Shown: positions 51,033 through 61,203, counted from the first letter of the stretch. The stretch is 64,000 nt of DNA from Robertmurraya_A mangrovi (GCF_034427655.1 NZ_JAXOFX010000018.1:1-64000), one strand, 5' to 3'. Notes: generated by a model not told the origin, from the letters alone. A program made the numbers and translations.

Positions 51033-51157
51033 GTTGATTTCCGCTCCAGACACTTGCTTTCCGCAGGGAGGGATGGGAGCCTCCTCGGCTTACCGCCTGT
51101 GGGGTCTCCCATTCCCTCTAATCCTGCAGGAGTCAAGTGTCCTCCGCTCCAATCAAC
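51033..51157. repeat. Bacillaceae intergenic hairpin repeat, copy 2
   Basis: A 125-bp imperfect palindrome with the same ends (GTTGATT / AATCAAC) and shared blocks (TTTCCGCTCC, GAGCCTCCTCGG, CTGTGGGGTCTCCC, AGGAGTCAAG) as the copy at 12745-12873. Its stems differ by paired changes: GACACTTG/CAAGTGTC, GAGGGA/TCCCTC and GGC/GCC. It fills most of the 390-bp gap upstream of the DNA glycosylase gene. Confidence 0.85.
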
Positions 51158-51281
51158 TCATCTATATATTATTAATTACTTTTTTAAATTAATTCTTGTA
51201 TTACCGTTACTTTAATGTGAGCGATATGAGTATTTATATCATTACTGAATTAAATAAAGTTAAAGGAGGTATCAGCTAATT

Positions 51282-51980
51282 TTGAGTAACATTATTCCGA
51301 TTACATTAGATAATGGCATTATTGTTGATTTTACTGTTAAAGATATAGAATTTTACAGGCAACCGACTCTTGAGCTAGCTAAATCTCTCCTTGGATGTCT
51401 GTTAGTAAAACAAACAGAGGAAGGCACAGCTTCAGGGTATATTGTGGAAACGGAAGCATACATAGGGCCAGAGGATCAAGCCGCACATAGCTACTTGAAT
51501 CGTCGAACGAAAAGAACGGAAATCATGTTTGCTGAAGCTGGATCTGTTTATACATATGTCATGCATACTCATTGCTTAGTGAACGTAGTTAGTGGGGATA
51601 TCGATAGACCTGAGGCCGTGTTAATAAGAGCATTAGAACCTCATAGTGGAATTGAATTAATGAAGAAACGGCGTAAGATGCTAGCGGGGAAAAACCTAAC
51701 TAATGGACCCGGTAAATTAACAAAAGCATTAGGTATTACAATGGAGGACTACGGTAAAACCTTTCTGAAATCTCCACTAACCATATGTGAGGGGTTTACT
51801 CCTGAAGGAATTTCTGTAGGAAAGCGAATTGGTATTGAAAACAGCGGGGAAGCGAGGGATTATCCTTGGCGCTTTTGGGTTGCAGGTAACGAATATGTAT
51901 CTAGACATACAAAGGAAGCATATGAAGTGTTGTCTTTATTTTATGCTGGTATATTTCAGCTAAAATTTACTAACATCTAA
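51282..51980 (+). CDS. 3-methyladenine DNA glycosylase (AAG/MPG family)
   Basis: A 232-residue base-excision repair enzyme that removes alkylated purines. Marks: LAKSLLGCLLVK, the catalytic Glu in IVETEAYIGPEDQAAHSY, VMHTHCLVNVVSG, VLIRALEP and LTNGPGKLTKALGI. About 20 extra residues precede the usual start. The start is TTG, with AAGGAGG 12 nt upstream; this spacing is longer than ideal but no better start is in frame. Comparable to B. subtilis YxlJ. Confidence 0.9.
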   Translation: MSNIIPITLDNGIIVDFTVKDIEFYRQPTLELAKSLLGCLLVKQTEEGTASGYIVETEAYIGPEDQAAHSYLNRRTKRTEIMFAEAGSVYTYVMHTHCLVNVVSGDIDRPEAVLIRALEPHSGIELMKKRRKMLAGKNLTNGPGKLTKALGITMEDYGKTFLKSPLTICEGFTPEGISVGKRIGIENSGEARDYPWRFWVAGNEYVSRHTKEAYEVLSLFYAGIFQLKFTNI

Positions 51981-52063
51981 TCTGTATGATGCTAAAGCAC
52001 ATTCTACATAATAGAGACGTATGGTTTTTACTGTACAAAATACATCGGTGGGGGTAGAGACGC

Positions 52064-52717
52064 ATGCAACAACAAACAAACATGCAAACGGCTGGTACGA
52101 ACAACATGATGGGATCAGGTTCAATCGCTTCTCCTGTAAATCACGGTGCACACGAGGTACTTGATGTTCATGAAGTACTTTCTGGAACACTTGGTGCCCT
52201 TAACTCTTATTTAATGTTTGAACAACAAATTAAAGACCCAGAATTAATGGATATTTTAAACCGTCAGCGTCAATTCATTACAGATCAATATAATGTCTTG
52301 GTTGAATGTTTTAAAACTGGTCAGGACCCTTCTCATCCTACGACTAGCTATATGATGAACCAGTCTAATGATGTTATTTATGGTTTAAAACCTTCTCAAC
52401 CTACTAAACCGAACCAACAAGCATCTGAAATCGGAGACAAATGTATCTCTTCACTTATGCTTAGCTGTATGAAAACGACGGCTTCATCAATGACGATGAC
52501 TGCCGGTGAAGCAACAAATCCAATTGTTAGACGTGTATTACAAGATAGTATTCCTAACTATTTAGAGATGGCGTACGAAATCTTCTTATATCAAAACAAA
52601 CATAAATATTATCAAGTTCCACAACTAAAGGAACAGGATATGCAGCAAATGATTAATGCATATGCACCTGCGAACGGAACTCAAGGAATGAATCCTCAAA
52701 GTAATATGATCCAGTAG
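52064..52717 (+). CDS. spore coat protein, CotF/YhcQ family
   Basis: A 217-residue protein of the CotF-like spore coat family. The helical core reads HEVLSGTLGALNSYLMFEQQIKDPELMDILNRQRQFI and later CISSLMLSCMKTTASSMTMTAGEATNPIVRRVLQDSIPNYLEMAYEIFLYQNKHKYYQVPQ in shorter repeats of the four-helix ferritin-like fold. The ends are rich in Gln, Asn and Met. Length equals B. subtilis YhcQ, a forespore protein, as I recall. Own terminator. Expression in the forespore or mother cell is inferred. Confidence 0.85.
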   Translation: MQQQTNMQTAGTNNMMGSGSIASPVNHGAHEVLDVHEVLSGTLGALNSYLMFEQQIKDPELMDILNRQRQFITDQYNVLVECFKTGQDPSHPTTSYMMNQSNDVIYGLKPSQPTKPNQQASEIGDKCISSLMLSCMKTTASSMTMTAGEATNPIVRRVLQDSIPNYLEMAYEIFLYQNKHKYYQVPQLKEQDMQQMINAYAPANGTQGMNPQSNMIQ

Positions 52718-52730
52718 TAAAAATACACAA

Positions 52731-52763
52731 AAGAGGCTCTACTTCACTTGAGTAGAGCCTCTT
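52731..52763. terminator. bidirectional terminator, coat protein / RND exporter
   Basis: Perfect 13-bp stem AAGAGGCTCTACT / AGTAGAGCCTCTT with a 7-nt loop, between convergent genes. Confidence 0.93.
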
Positions 52764-52784
52764 TAAATTAAAACTTAACCAATT

Positions 52785-55700
52785 TTATGCTACCTCTGTT
52801 ACATCAGCAGATTCTAATTTACTGCCCTTTCTTTTCTTACCAAAACCGCTACCGATTGATCCAAAAATTCGATAAACAGCTGGAATTAACAATAGTGTAA
52901 TTAAAGTAGCAAACATTAACCCTGAAATAATAACCGTTGCCATAGGAGCTTGATAATTTCCTGAGGTTCCCGATGCTAACGCTAACGGTAACATCCCACC
53001 AACCGTTGTTAAAGTTGTCATAAAGATTGGACGAATTCGGTTTTTCCCCGCCTCCACTAACGCATCTTGAACATTATACCCTTCATTTCTAAGTTGATTC
53101 GTTCGATCAATAAGAAGGATAGCATTATTTAGTACAATCCCAATTAACATAATAATCCCCATACCGGACATAACACTTAATTCACGTTGAGTTAAAAATA
53201 ATCCAAGGATAACTCCAACAATCGTCATTGGTATAACTGACATAACAACAACTGGGTGTATTAAGTGGTTAAACTGAACAGCCATAACCATGTAAACTAA
53301 GAACATTGCAATACCTAGTATTAAAATCATTTCGTTCATTAATTCTTGTTGTTGCTGAAGGTCACCAGCAACAGAAACAGAATATCCTTTTGGCGCATTA
53401 AAATCATCAATCGCTTTTTGAACATCACGGTTAATAGCCCCTAAATCTCTACCTTTAATATCTGCAGAAACAGAGATATATCTTTCTCCATCTTGATGAG
53501 TAATCTCATTTGGTGTATCCACAGCTTTTAATTCAATAAAAGTAGATAATTTTTTCTCTCCATTTGCAGTAGGAACTTTTAGGTCGAGTAGCTTTGTTTT
53601 ATTATCCGTTTCTTCTTCCCATTTAAGGATGACTGGAACATTTTCCTCGTTAACCGCTAATTCACCAACAGGCATTTTCAACATAGCTTGCTCAATAAAT
53701 TGTTTAATCTGCATTTGAGTAAGACCAGCATCTTCTATTGCCTTTGGTTTTAATTCAATTACTTGTTCTATAGAAGTACGTTCAATTGAACTTTTTACTC
53801 CTACAATTCCTTTAATATCCTTCAAATCATTAGAAAAATCATTAGCAAGAGCTTTTAATTCCTCAAAATTTTCGCCTTTAATGATTACTTGAACCGGATA
53901 GCCTCCACCACCGGACATTGCCGCACTAACTCCAGTTACAGGGTGAGATTTTTCAAGTTCTCTTAATGAGCTAAGAATATCTTCATTTACCTCTTTTTGT
54001 TCTCTTGTAATATCTTCTTCCTTTGTCATATTAATAACTGTATAAAGCATGTTTCCATTATCCATTACATAGTTCGATTCTACGTCTTTAATGGACAACA
54101 ACGTCTTATTCATTTCCTCTACTAATTCCTCTTTTTCATTGTTTGACAAACCTGTATCAATTTGAACCATATACTCCGCATAACGATTTAACATATCTGG
54201 CATAATGGTCATTGGAATTTTCGTCACCAATAAAAGAGAACCAGCAAACATTAAGAAGAAAATCCCTATAACAGCAAAGCTATATCGTTTCTTCTTTACA
54301 ACCCAAGCTACTAAATTACTGTATCCTTTTAGAAGAGCGCCTTCTTTTTGATTTCCTTTGGCTGTTTTTCCTAGTTTTAAAAATTTCTCTGATAACGAAG
54401 GAATGAGTGTAAATGAAACAACTACAGAACTAACTAAAGTAATAGCTACAACTGCGGATAACATTATCATAAATTGACCCATTTCCCCACCTAGTAAACC
54501 GATTGGTAAAAATACTACAATCGTTGTTAACATAGACGAAATAACGGCTGAAGCTACTTCTTTCGTTCCCTCAATAACGGCTTCAAAACTTTTAATCCCT
54601 TGCTCTTTCTTTCTATATATAGATTCTAAGATTACGATAGATGAGTCTACCATCATCCCAATTCCCAAACCTAAACCAATTAATGTAAGAATATTAAAGC
54701 TATAATCGAATACCCACATGGAAGCAAAAGTTAACAATACTGATGTAGGAATAGAAAGCCCAACAATTATGGTTGCTCTTATGTTTCTTAAGAATAACAG
54801 TAGAATAACAACTGCAATTACCCCACCAATAACGATATTCGAAGTAACACCGTCAATGGACTCTTTCACATAATCAGCTTGTGCCACCATTTCATTTAAT
54901 TCAAATCCTTGAATTAGCTTTTCGTCTCTAATCTTTTTAATTTCAGCACGTACTGCTTCGGCCATCTCAATTTGAGTAGCATCAGAAACTCTGCCAACTT
55001 CAACAAAGATAAATTCCTTTGATCCATTTTTCCACACATTAGATGACGCTTCTAAAGGTTTCATCGATACGTCTGCAATTTCTTTTAATTCAATATATCC
55101 CGTTTGTGTAGGAATTTTTATTTTTTTAATGTCTTCAACATTTTCTAACTTTGTGTTCCATCTTAAAGAGGAAGAATCTTTTTCAGCACTTAGCTCTCCA
55201 AGGGTTGCTTCCGTATTTGATTGTTGGATAATACTTAGAACTTGTGAAACATCTAGAGAGTTATCATTAATTTTGTTTCGTTTAATTTCAATCGTGATTT
55301 CATGTTCTTGTATTCCTGATAAATTTACATCTCTAACTTCCTTTAAATCTTCTAATCTTGGTTCTAAAACGTTTTTGGCAAATGAAGTGATTTCTTCCAT
55401 GTTGCTCCCGGACACATCCATAAAGAAGTCATAGCTTTGACTAGTTCCATATTGTCCTGAGAAAACGTCTTTAACCCCTGACATGTCAGATGTTGAGGAT
55501 GTTACCACTGACTCTAATTCCTTATATAGCTCTTCTCCTCTGCCGCTCTCAAAGGTAACATCTAAGTTAATTCTGCCAACATTGGTTGTTGAAGTTACCT
55601 CTTCAACCCCATCTATTCCTTTTATTTGTTTCTCTAAAGGGGTGGTAATTGTTCTTTCTACTTCAATTGCTGCCATATCTCCTGCATCAATAACGACATA

Positions 55701-55835
55701 AGCTCCGTCAAATTCTAGTGATGGTAGTAATTCCTTATCTAGTTTTAATACAGAATAACTCCCCACTAATAGAACTAGCACGGTCATTAAACCAATCAAT
55801 ATTTTTCTATTAACAATAAATTTAATTAAATTCAT
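52785..55835 (-). CDS. RND-family efflux transporter (SwrC/AcrB-like)
   Basis: A 1016-residue proton-driven exporter of the AcrB/SwrC family. TM1 at the N-terminus (KFIVNRKILIGLMTVLVLL), a large outer loop (about 35-330), six membrane segments (about 335-540) with IGLGLGIGMMVDSSIVILES carrying the TM4 Asp proton-relay residue, a second outer loop (about 560-830) and six C-terminal segments with IGIVLNNAILLIDR. B. subtilis SwrC exports surfactin and is needed for swarming; substrate here is unknown. GGGAGG lies 7 nt before the ATG at 55835. No adaptor or outer-membrane gene is adjacent, as expected for a Firmicute. Confidence 0.9.
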   Translation of the reverse strand: MNLIKFIVNRKILIGLMTVLVLLVGSYSVLKLDKELLPSLEFDGAYVVIDAGDMAAIEVERTITTPLEKQIKGIDGVEEVTSTTNVGRINLDVTFESGRGEELYKELESVVTSSTSDMSGVKDVFSGQYGTSQSYDFFMDVSGSNMEEITSFAKNVLEPRLEDLKEVRDVNLSGIQEHEITIEIKRNKINDNSLDVSQVLSIIQQSNTEATLGELSAEKDSSSLRWNTKLENVEDIKKIKIPTQTGYIELKEIADVSMKPLEASSNVWKNGSKEFIFVEVGRVSDATQIEMAEAVRAEIKKIRDEKLIQGFELNEMVAQADYVKESIDGVTSNIVIGGVIAVVILLLFLRNIRATIIVGLSIPTSVLLTFASMWVFDYSFNILTLIGLGLGIGMMVDSSIVILESIYRKKEQGIKSFEAVIEGTKEVASAVISSMLTTIVVFLPIGLLGGEMGQFMIMLSAVVAITLVSSVVVSFTLIPSLSEKFLKLGKTAKGNQKEGALLKGYSNLVAWVVKKKRYSFAVIGIFFLMFAGSLLLVTKIPMTIMPDMLNRYAEYMVQIDTGLSNNEKEELVEEMNKTLLSIKDVESNYVMDNGNMLYTVINMTKEEDITREQKEVNEDILSSLRELEKSHPVTGVSAAMSGGGGYPVQVIIKGENFEELKALANDFSNDLKDIKGIVGVKSSIERTSIEQVIELKPKAIEDAGLTQMQIKQFIEQAMLKMPVGELAVNEENVPVILKWEEETDNKTKLLDLKVPTANGEKKLSTFIELKAVDTPNEITHQDGERYISVSADIKGRDLGAINRDVQKAIDDFNAPKGYSVSVAGDLQQQQELMNEMILILGIAMFLVYMVMAVQFNHLIHPVVVMSVIPMTIVGVILGLFLTQRELSVMSGMGIIMLIGIVLNNAILLIDRTNQLRNEGYNVQDALVEAGKNRIRPIFMTTLTTVGGMLPLALASGTSGNYQAPMATVIISGLMFATLITLLLIPAVYRIFGSIGSGFGKKRKGSKLESADVTEVA

Positions 55836-55925
55836 CTCTGTTCCTCCCAATATTATATAAACAAAATTACCTATTACTTTTAAACTATACCGTCCTCAAA
55901 AAACACACTCAGTTTAGAATTATAT

Positions 55926-55945
55926 ACATAATATGGGTATTATGT
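55926..55945. promoter_or_regulatory. inverted repeat upstream of the RND exporter gene
   Basis: Perfect 8-bp inverted repeat ACATAATA-TGGG-TATTATGT, about 90 bp before the exporter start. It fits a TetR/MarR-type operator, but no regulator gene is adjacent. Confidence 0.4.
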
Positions 55946-56210
55946 CTATAATTACATAAACTTTAATTACTACTTATATCCCGATATTCTCCTTTCATTT
56001 GGTCACCTTCATCTAATCATTATCTTATCCGACAAAAGGATTTCCAAAAACATCCTGTAGCTTTATCTTTTTCTAAGACCTGAGACTTACTTGGTTGTCA
56101 AACCGATTAAACTATCGAACTTCAAAAGCTTACATAACTTTTAAAGATAGATGGAATGAAACAAAATTTTTCTAATAAGGATTAATAAAAGTATGTAATC
56201 CGCAATAGGG
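55946..56210. other. intergenic, nothing further recognised
   Basis: The remainder of the divergent gap between the RND exporter and the DUF2935 gene. AT-rich, with no open frame preceded by a ribosome binding site and no strong hairpin seen. Confidence 0.45.
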
Positions 56211-56221
56211 AGGAAAATTAA

Positions 56222-57052
56222 ATGGCTTATGTACCAATCAATCCCCTCGAAGAGCATCAATTTTGGTTAGAGATATTAGAGGACCATGCTTACTTTATTA
56301 GAGATTACCTATCCCCTGCCGAAACGGTATGGGTCAATCAAGCACAGCAATTTATTTACTGGTTTCAGCAGGTTCAAAGGGAGTTAGCTAATTTAAGACC
56401 TGGAATGGCCCTGAATTCACAAGAAATGATTAATTTTGCCAAAAGGGCATATGAGGTTTCTTCTCAATATTATCTTTTTGAAGGACATATGTTGAATCTC
56501 CGACTTAATAACCAAGTAAACCTAAATTTGACACCGTCCTATCTTAATGGAACATTGAGCGAAAATAGGGAGTATTTAAGAATCTTACAGCATTACATAG
56601 TGGGATCAGACTTTGAACCACTTTCTTTTACGGCCTTACTAGATCTATGGCTTCAAGACCAGCTTGGTCACGTATTACTAATTACTAGAATGCTTGATGG
56701 GGTGGAGTTTGATATTATTCAGCAAGCCAATGTCCTAAGAGGTGAATTCTCTCAACATATTGTTAAGAATACCGCTATGAAAGGTTATTTACTTTTCGCT
56801 CAACAGGGCTTCCCTATTCAAATCAGATTTGCACATGAAGTAGCTGCTTCGGTTGTAAAATTTAATCTAATCGTTCAAAGAACCATTCAGCTTTATAAAA
56901 ATAATGCCCTAATTAACCAATCCACTTTACGATTTTTAGAACACCATTTCCCGGAATCCTGTTATTTCATGAAAAAGCTTTCCTACTATGCACCGCAAAT
57001 TGAATATCCAGCATGTGGTTTAAGTAAGAAGGATTATCGTCAGTTAAAATAG
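56222..57052 (+). CDS. DUF2935 protein (ferritin-like, putative metal-binding)
   Basis: A 276-residue soluble protein with an internal duplication of a helical domain. The first half begins EEHQFWLEILEDHAYFIRDYLSP and the second half contains LWLQDQLGHVLLITRMLDGVE; the recurring E/H pairs are typical of the DUF2935 family, a ferritin-like four-helix fold thought to bind metal. The tail NALINQSTLRFLEHHFPESCYFMKKL is also conserved. Function unknown. GGAGG lies before the ATG. Confidence 0.8.
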   Translation: MAYVPINPLEEHQFWLEILEDHAYFIRDYLSPAETVWVNQAQQFIYWFQQVQRELANLRPGMALNSQEMINFAKRAYEVSSQYYLFEGHMLNLRLNNQVNLNLTPSYLNGTLSENREYLRILQHYIVGSDFEPLSFTALLDLWLQDQLGHVLLITRMLDGVEFDIIQQANVLRGEFSQHIVKNTAMKGYLLFAQQGFPIQIRFAHEVAASVVKFNLIVQRTIQLYKNNALINQSTLRFLEHHFPESCYFMKKLSYYAPQIEYPACGLSKKDYRQLK

Positions 57053-57133
57053 GGAAATTTCACCTCATACCGTCTTAAATCTTGGTAGATTGGTCAACCT
57101 ACTAATATTTAGGAGAATATGGGGTGTTTTTAA

Positions 57134-57859
57134 TTGGATCATGTCATAGATTTACTAAAAGTACTGGGAAGAATTTATACCATCTTACCTTTATTATTAG
57201 TGGTTACATTAATGATGGGAAAACGTTCAATAGGAGAGCTTCCTGTCTTTGACTTTTTAACCATTCTTGTATTGGGCTCGGTTGTGGGGGCAGATATTGC
57301 GGATCCTGCTGTAAATCATCTTTTTACTTTTATTGCTGTAATTGCCATTGGACTTCTTCAATATTTCGTATCAAAACTGAAAATTAACCATAGAAAAGTT
57401 GGCAGATTACTAACCTTTGAGCCGACCATTGTGATCTATAAAGGTGAATTTCAAGTGAATAATATGAAAGAAATAAAATATTCTCTTGATAATGTCTTAC
57501 AAATGCTACGTGAGGAAAATGTATTTAATGTTAGTGATGTGGAATTAGCTATTATTGAAGCAAATGGAAAACTGTCAGTCAAACTAATTCCTTCAAAGGA
57601 GGTTACGAGAGTAGAGCATCTTCACTCCACTTCAAAAAATAATGGCCTAGAACTTCCCGTTATCATAGATGGAGTGTTATATCAAAATGTATTATCTTCA
57701 TTAAATTTAAATGAGCAATGGTTGAAAAAACAACTTTTCAATCAAGGAGTAACCGATGTTCAATCCGTCTTTTTTGCCTCAGTGAATCAAGCACATGAGA
57801 TTCATTTTTCTTTAAAGGACGATAAAAATAAACCTACATATCCTTTAATCCTTCATTAG
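57134..57859 (+). CDS. YetF/DUF421-family membrane protein
   Basis: A 241-residue membrane protein of the DUF421 (YetF) family. Three membrane segments (about 12-32, 43-60, 63-82) contain MMGKRSIGELPVFDFLTILVLGSVVGADIAD, the family hallmark. The rest is a cytosolic two-part domain (TFEPTIVIYKGEFQVNNMKE, LREENVFNVSDVELAIIEANGKLSV). Recent work implicates relatives in spore membrane integrity and lipid transport; not proven here. The start is TTG with GGGGTG 8 nt upstream. Confidence 0.85.
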   Translation: MDHVIDLLKVLGRIYTILPLLLVVTLMMGKRSIGELPVFDFLTILVLGSVVGADIADPAVNHLFTFIAVIAIGLLQYFVSKLKINHRKVGRLLTFEPTIVIYKGEFQVNNMKEIKYSLDNVLQMLREENVFNVSDVELAIIEANGKLSVKLIPSKEVTRVEHLHSTSKNNGLELPVIIDGVLYQNVLSSLNLNEQWLKKQLFNQGVTDVQSVFFASVNQAHEIHFSLKDDKNKPTYPLILH

Positions 57860-57900
57860 CATCGGGCATTTAAGGGAAAAGTTGCTTTTAATAACGTAGA

Positions 57901-57937
57901 AAAGTGGAACGAGTATATTAATTCCTCGTCCCACTTT
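57901..57937. terminator. bidirectional terminator, DUF421 gene / GH65 gene
   Basis: Stem AAAGTGGAACGAG / CTCGTCCCACTTT with one mismatch and an 11-nt loop, between convergent genes. Confidence 0.85.
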
Positions 57938-57961
57938 AATTAGTTTCGAATTATTTTTTTG

Positions 57962-60259
57962 TCAGCTTCGTAATGGTACCTCTAAAGCTTTATCTCCGCT
58001 CACCTCGTAAGATTGCTCATAAATCATTACTTCTAAATTGTTTCCTTCTTCAATCGTTACGTTTACGTTGTTTTTATCAATTGATATTTTAAGCAGTCGA
58101 CCTTGAAATTGAAGGGAAAATGCGAGAGAATCCCACTGTTTCGGAATAGACGGATTAAAATAGATCCCAGATTCTTTCACTCGCAGTCCAGCAAATCCAA
58201 ATACAATGGCCATCCATGTTCCACCCATGTTCGCCATATGGAGACCATCTTTTGTATTTCCATGGGTATTATCAAGGTCTAGGCGTGCAGTCTCAATAAA
58301 GTAATCATAAGCCTTGTCATAATATCCTACTTTTGCAGCCATGATGCTAAATACACATGAAGATAAAGAAGAATCGTGGGTTGTAATCTTCTCATAATAA
58401 TCAAATGATTTTTTAATGACCGACATATCTTGCTCGTCCTCTAATAAAAAGTGAGCAAGGACTGTATCCGCTTGTTTACATACTTGATAACGATACAATG
58501 TGAGCGGATGGTAATTTAACAACAATGGATAATGATCCTCCGGTGTATGTTCAAAATCCCAAATTGCTTTCTGTAGAAAAGTATCATCTTGGGGGTTAAT
58601 ATTTAAGCTTTCATCAAAAGGAAGATACATTTTCTCCGCAGCTTCTTCCCATGAAGACTCTTCATTTCCTCCGATATTTAAACGCTTTATTAATCCTCCG
58701 TATTGCTCCGGATATCTTTCTTTTAATAATGACAATGATTTAGCCGCCCATTTTAAATTATGCTTAGCCATTACATTTGTATAATAGTTATTATTTACAA
58801 TACATGTATACTCATCCGGTCCTGTCACGGCATCAATTTTAAATTTCCCATCATGATAATGTCCCGTATCTATCCAAAGTCTTGCAGTCTCAATCAATAC
58901 TTCCGCTCCAAAATCCCTTAAAAATTCAAGGTCATTTGTTGCTAAAAAATATTGAATATAGCTATAAGCAACATCTGCACTTATGTGATATTGAGCCGTT
59001 CCTGCCGGAAAATAAGCGGAACTTTCTGATCCGGAAATGGTTCTCCATGGAAAAAGTGCTCCTTGTTTATGTCCCATTTCTTTCGCACGGTTTCTAGCTC
59101 CATCCAAAATCGAATAGCGATATAATAGAAGTTGTTTGGCCAAGTCCGGTTTAGTCATTAAGAACACTGGGACCATATATATCTCTGTATCCCAGAAATA
59201 ATGTCCTTCATATCCTTCACCTGAAAGACCTTTTGCAGAAATGTTCGAGTAACGATCACGTCCGGCTGATTGCAATAAATGATAAAGGTTAAAGCGTAGT
59301 CCCTCTTGGAGAGATTCATCCCCTTTAATCTCGATACCAGCATGTTTCCAGAAATCTTTTAAATAGTTTTCTTGGTTTTCCAACCAATGGCTAAAAGTTT
59401 GATTTCCAATCTTTGCATGAAGTTCAATAGCCGTCTGAATGGGATGATCGCCATGTCTTAACGTATCCGTAAAAACACTAGTTTTTGTAAAAGTAACCTT
59501 TTCTGCTAAATCAAAGGTAAAGATCGTTTCGATGGACTGTGTGCCTTCTTTATGGTTGATTTCTCCTTCTACAGACAGCTGATAAGAAGCAGCACATGCC
59601 GCTCTTAGCTTAGAACGATAGGTCTCCACTTCAACGGCGGCAACACTTCCCTCTAACTTACTTTCTGTTACCTCTAGCCTTTTAGCATGTCCTGAGGCAA
59701 CACGAGGATCATTTTTATCAACAAAATTAGAAACATCCCCATTTACATTAGAAAAAATTTTAACAATCCCATTAAAGTTTACTGGTTCTACTTCTATTTC
59801 TTGAATAAAAAACTCTAAATGATTGAACGAAACTAATCTTTTAAAATGAATTTTCACTTCTTTTCCAGATGGTGATTTCCAGTGTATATGTCTCTCCGAA
59901 TAACCTTTATCAAAGTGAAGTGCTCTTTCATAAGAAATTACTTCACCTGACTTCCCGAATAGGGAAAACCACTCTTCCTCACCATCATGAACAAGTGCCA
60001 CTTTTATCGTTTGACTATCAATAATATTCAAAAGCTTTTGCTGCGTTTCCGGAAATGCATAAAGCTTCTCACCATAAGTAATATCCGTAATATCATGGAA
60101 TGCATTTATGTAAGTTCCACGTATGGTCTTTGCTTCTTCTGTATAACCTTCTTCAAAGTTACCTCTAACACCTAAATAACCGTTCCCAGTAAAATATAAG
60201 CTCTCTTCTGTTAACAGGTCTTCAACATTCAATCTATTGGACTTAATACTCCACGTCAT
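57962..60259 (-). CDS. GH65 family disaccharide phosphorylase
   Basis: A 765-residue inverting phosphorylase of glycoside hydrolase family 65, which splits an alpha-linked glucose disaccharide with phosphate to give beta-glucose 1-phosphate. An N-terminal beta-sandwich (1-270; SLYFTGNGYLGVRGNFEEGY) leads to the (alpha/alpha)6 barrel with the general acid Glu in TGPDEYTCIVNNNYYTN (about residue 480). Substrate could be maltose, kojibiose, nigerose or trehalose; specificity loops cannot be judged by eye. GAGGTGG lies 7 nt before the ATG at 60259. Last gene of the sugar importer operon, so the sugar is imported intact; no beta-phosphoglucomutase is in view. Confidence 0.88.
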   Translation of the reverse strand: MTWSIKSNRLNVEDLLTEESLYFTGNGYLGVRGNFEEGYTEEAKTIRGTYINAFHDITDITYGEKLYAFPETQQKLLNIIDSQTIKVALVHDGEEEWFSLFGKSGEVISYERALHFDKGYSERHIHWKSPSGKEVKIHFKRLVSFNHLEFFIQEIEVEPVNFNGIVKIFSNVNGDVSNFVDKNDPRVASGHAKRLEVTESKLEGSVAAVEVETYRSKLRAACAASYQLSVEGEINHKEGTQSIETIFTFDLAEKVTFTKTSVFTDTLRHGDHPIQTAIELHAKIGNQTFSHWLENQENYLKDFWKHAGIEIKGDESLQEGLRFNLYHLLQSAGRDRYSNISAKGLSGEGYEGHYFWDTEIYMVPVFLMTKPDLAKQLLLYRYSILDGARNRAKEMGHKQGALFPWRTISGSESSAYFPAGTAQYHISADVAYSYIQYFLATNDLEFLRDFGAEVLIETARLWIDTGHYHDGKFKIDAVTGPDEYTCIVNNNYYTNVMAKHNLKWAAKSLSLLKERYPEQYGGLIKRLNIGGNEESSWEEAAEKMYLPFDESLNINPQDDTFLQKAIWDFEHTPEDHYPLLLNYHPLTLYRYQVCKQADTVLAHFLLEDEQDMSVIKKSFDYYEKITTHDSSLSSCVFSIMAAKVGYYDKAYDYFIETARLDLDNTHGNTKDGLHMANMGGTWMAIVFGFAGLRVKESGIYFNPSIPKQWDSLAFSLQFQGRLLKISIDKNNVNVTIEEGNNLEVMIYEQSYEVSGDKALEVPLRS

Positions 60260-60354
60260 TAATAAGCCACCTCTATTGTTAATCAATCTCCACTGCTTTC
60301 AATATCTAACATTTTTTATCGTTTGTCTGAAAAGGCATTACAGAACTCCATAGA

Positions 60355-61188
60355 TTATTCTTTTACCCCACCAGATGTAAGTCCAGATACAATCTGCTTT
60401 TGGAAAAATAAGACGATTATTAATGTTGGAATGGTAACAATCGCCGTAGCTGCTGCCACCTCTCCCCAAAGAATTTCAAATTGTGTTCTCAAAAAAGAAA
60501 TAGCAACAGGGACCGTATGATACCTTTGATTTGAATTGAGGGTAATCGTTAATAAAAACTCATTCCAAGCTGAAATAAACGTAATAATAGCTGTGGTAAA
60601 AACACCTGGTGCAGCTAATGGGAAGACGATTTTATATAGAGTTTGGAATGGTGTTGCTCCGTCAATTCTTGCCGACTCCTCTAATGCAAGCGGAATCTGG
60701 TTAAAATGAGTAACCAATATCCATACGGCCATCGGTAGTGTAATGGTTGAATAAGGTAGGACAATGGCATAGCTGTTCAGTAAGTTTAAATCAAGGAACA
60801 TATTATAAACTGGTCCTGTAATAATCATCTGTGGAAACATAGAAACAGCTAGTATTAATCCAAGCAGGATGTTCTTTCCTTTAAACTCAAAACGTGAAAT
60901 GGCATAAGCAGTAAAAGTCGCTACTACTATAACATAAACAGTCGTTACAGTTGCTACGATTAAACTATTTTTAATTCCATTTAATATTCCTTTTTCAAAT
61001 AGTACGGTAATGTAATTTCTTAAAGTTGGATCTTGAGGGATGACCCTGAATGCCCCTTCTCCAAAAATTTCACCTGATGTTTTAAACGATGTAATAAAGA
61101 TCCAGAAGAAAGGAAAAACCATGATAAATAAATACAAGACCACAAATATACCAAATACAAGCAAGAGTTTTCTCTTCGATGACTCCAT
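60355..61188 (-). CDS. ABC sugar transporter permease, MalG type
   Basis: A 277-residue inner-membrane permease with six membrane segments (first at about 10-32: LLLVFGIFVVLYLFIMVFPFFWIFI). The EAA loop that docks the ATPase reads EESARIDGATPFQTLYKIVFPLAAPG (about 185-210). It pairs with the MalF-type protein encoded 15 nt upstream. No ATPase gene is in the operon; a shared MsmX-type ATPase is the usual solution in Bacillus. Confidence 0.93.
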   Translation of the reverse strand: MESSKRKLLLVFGIFVVLYLFIMVFPFFWIFITSFKTSGEIFGEGAFRVIPQDPTLRNYITVLFEKGILNGIKNSLIVATVTTVYVIVVATFTAYAISRFEFKGKNILLGLILAVSMFPQMIITGPVYNMFLDLNLLNSYAIVLPYSTITLPMAVWILVTHFNQIPLALEESARIDGATPFQTLYKIVFPLAAPGVFTTAIITFISAWNEFLLTITLNSNQRYHTVPVAISFLRTQFEILWGEVAAATAIVTIPTLIIVLFFQKQIVSGLTSGGVKE

Positions 61189-61203
61189 GTTGATTTCCTC
61201 CTC

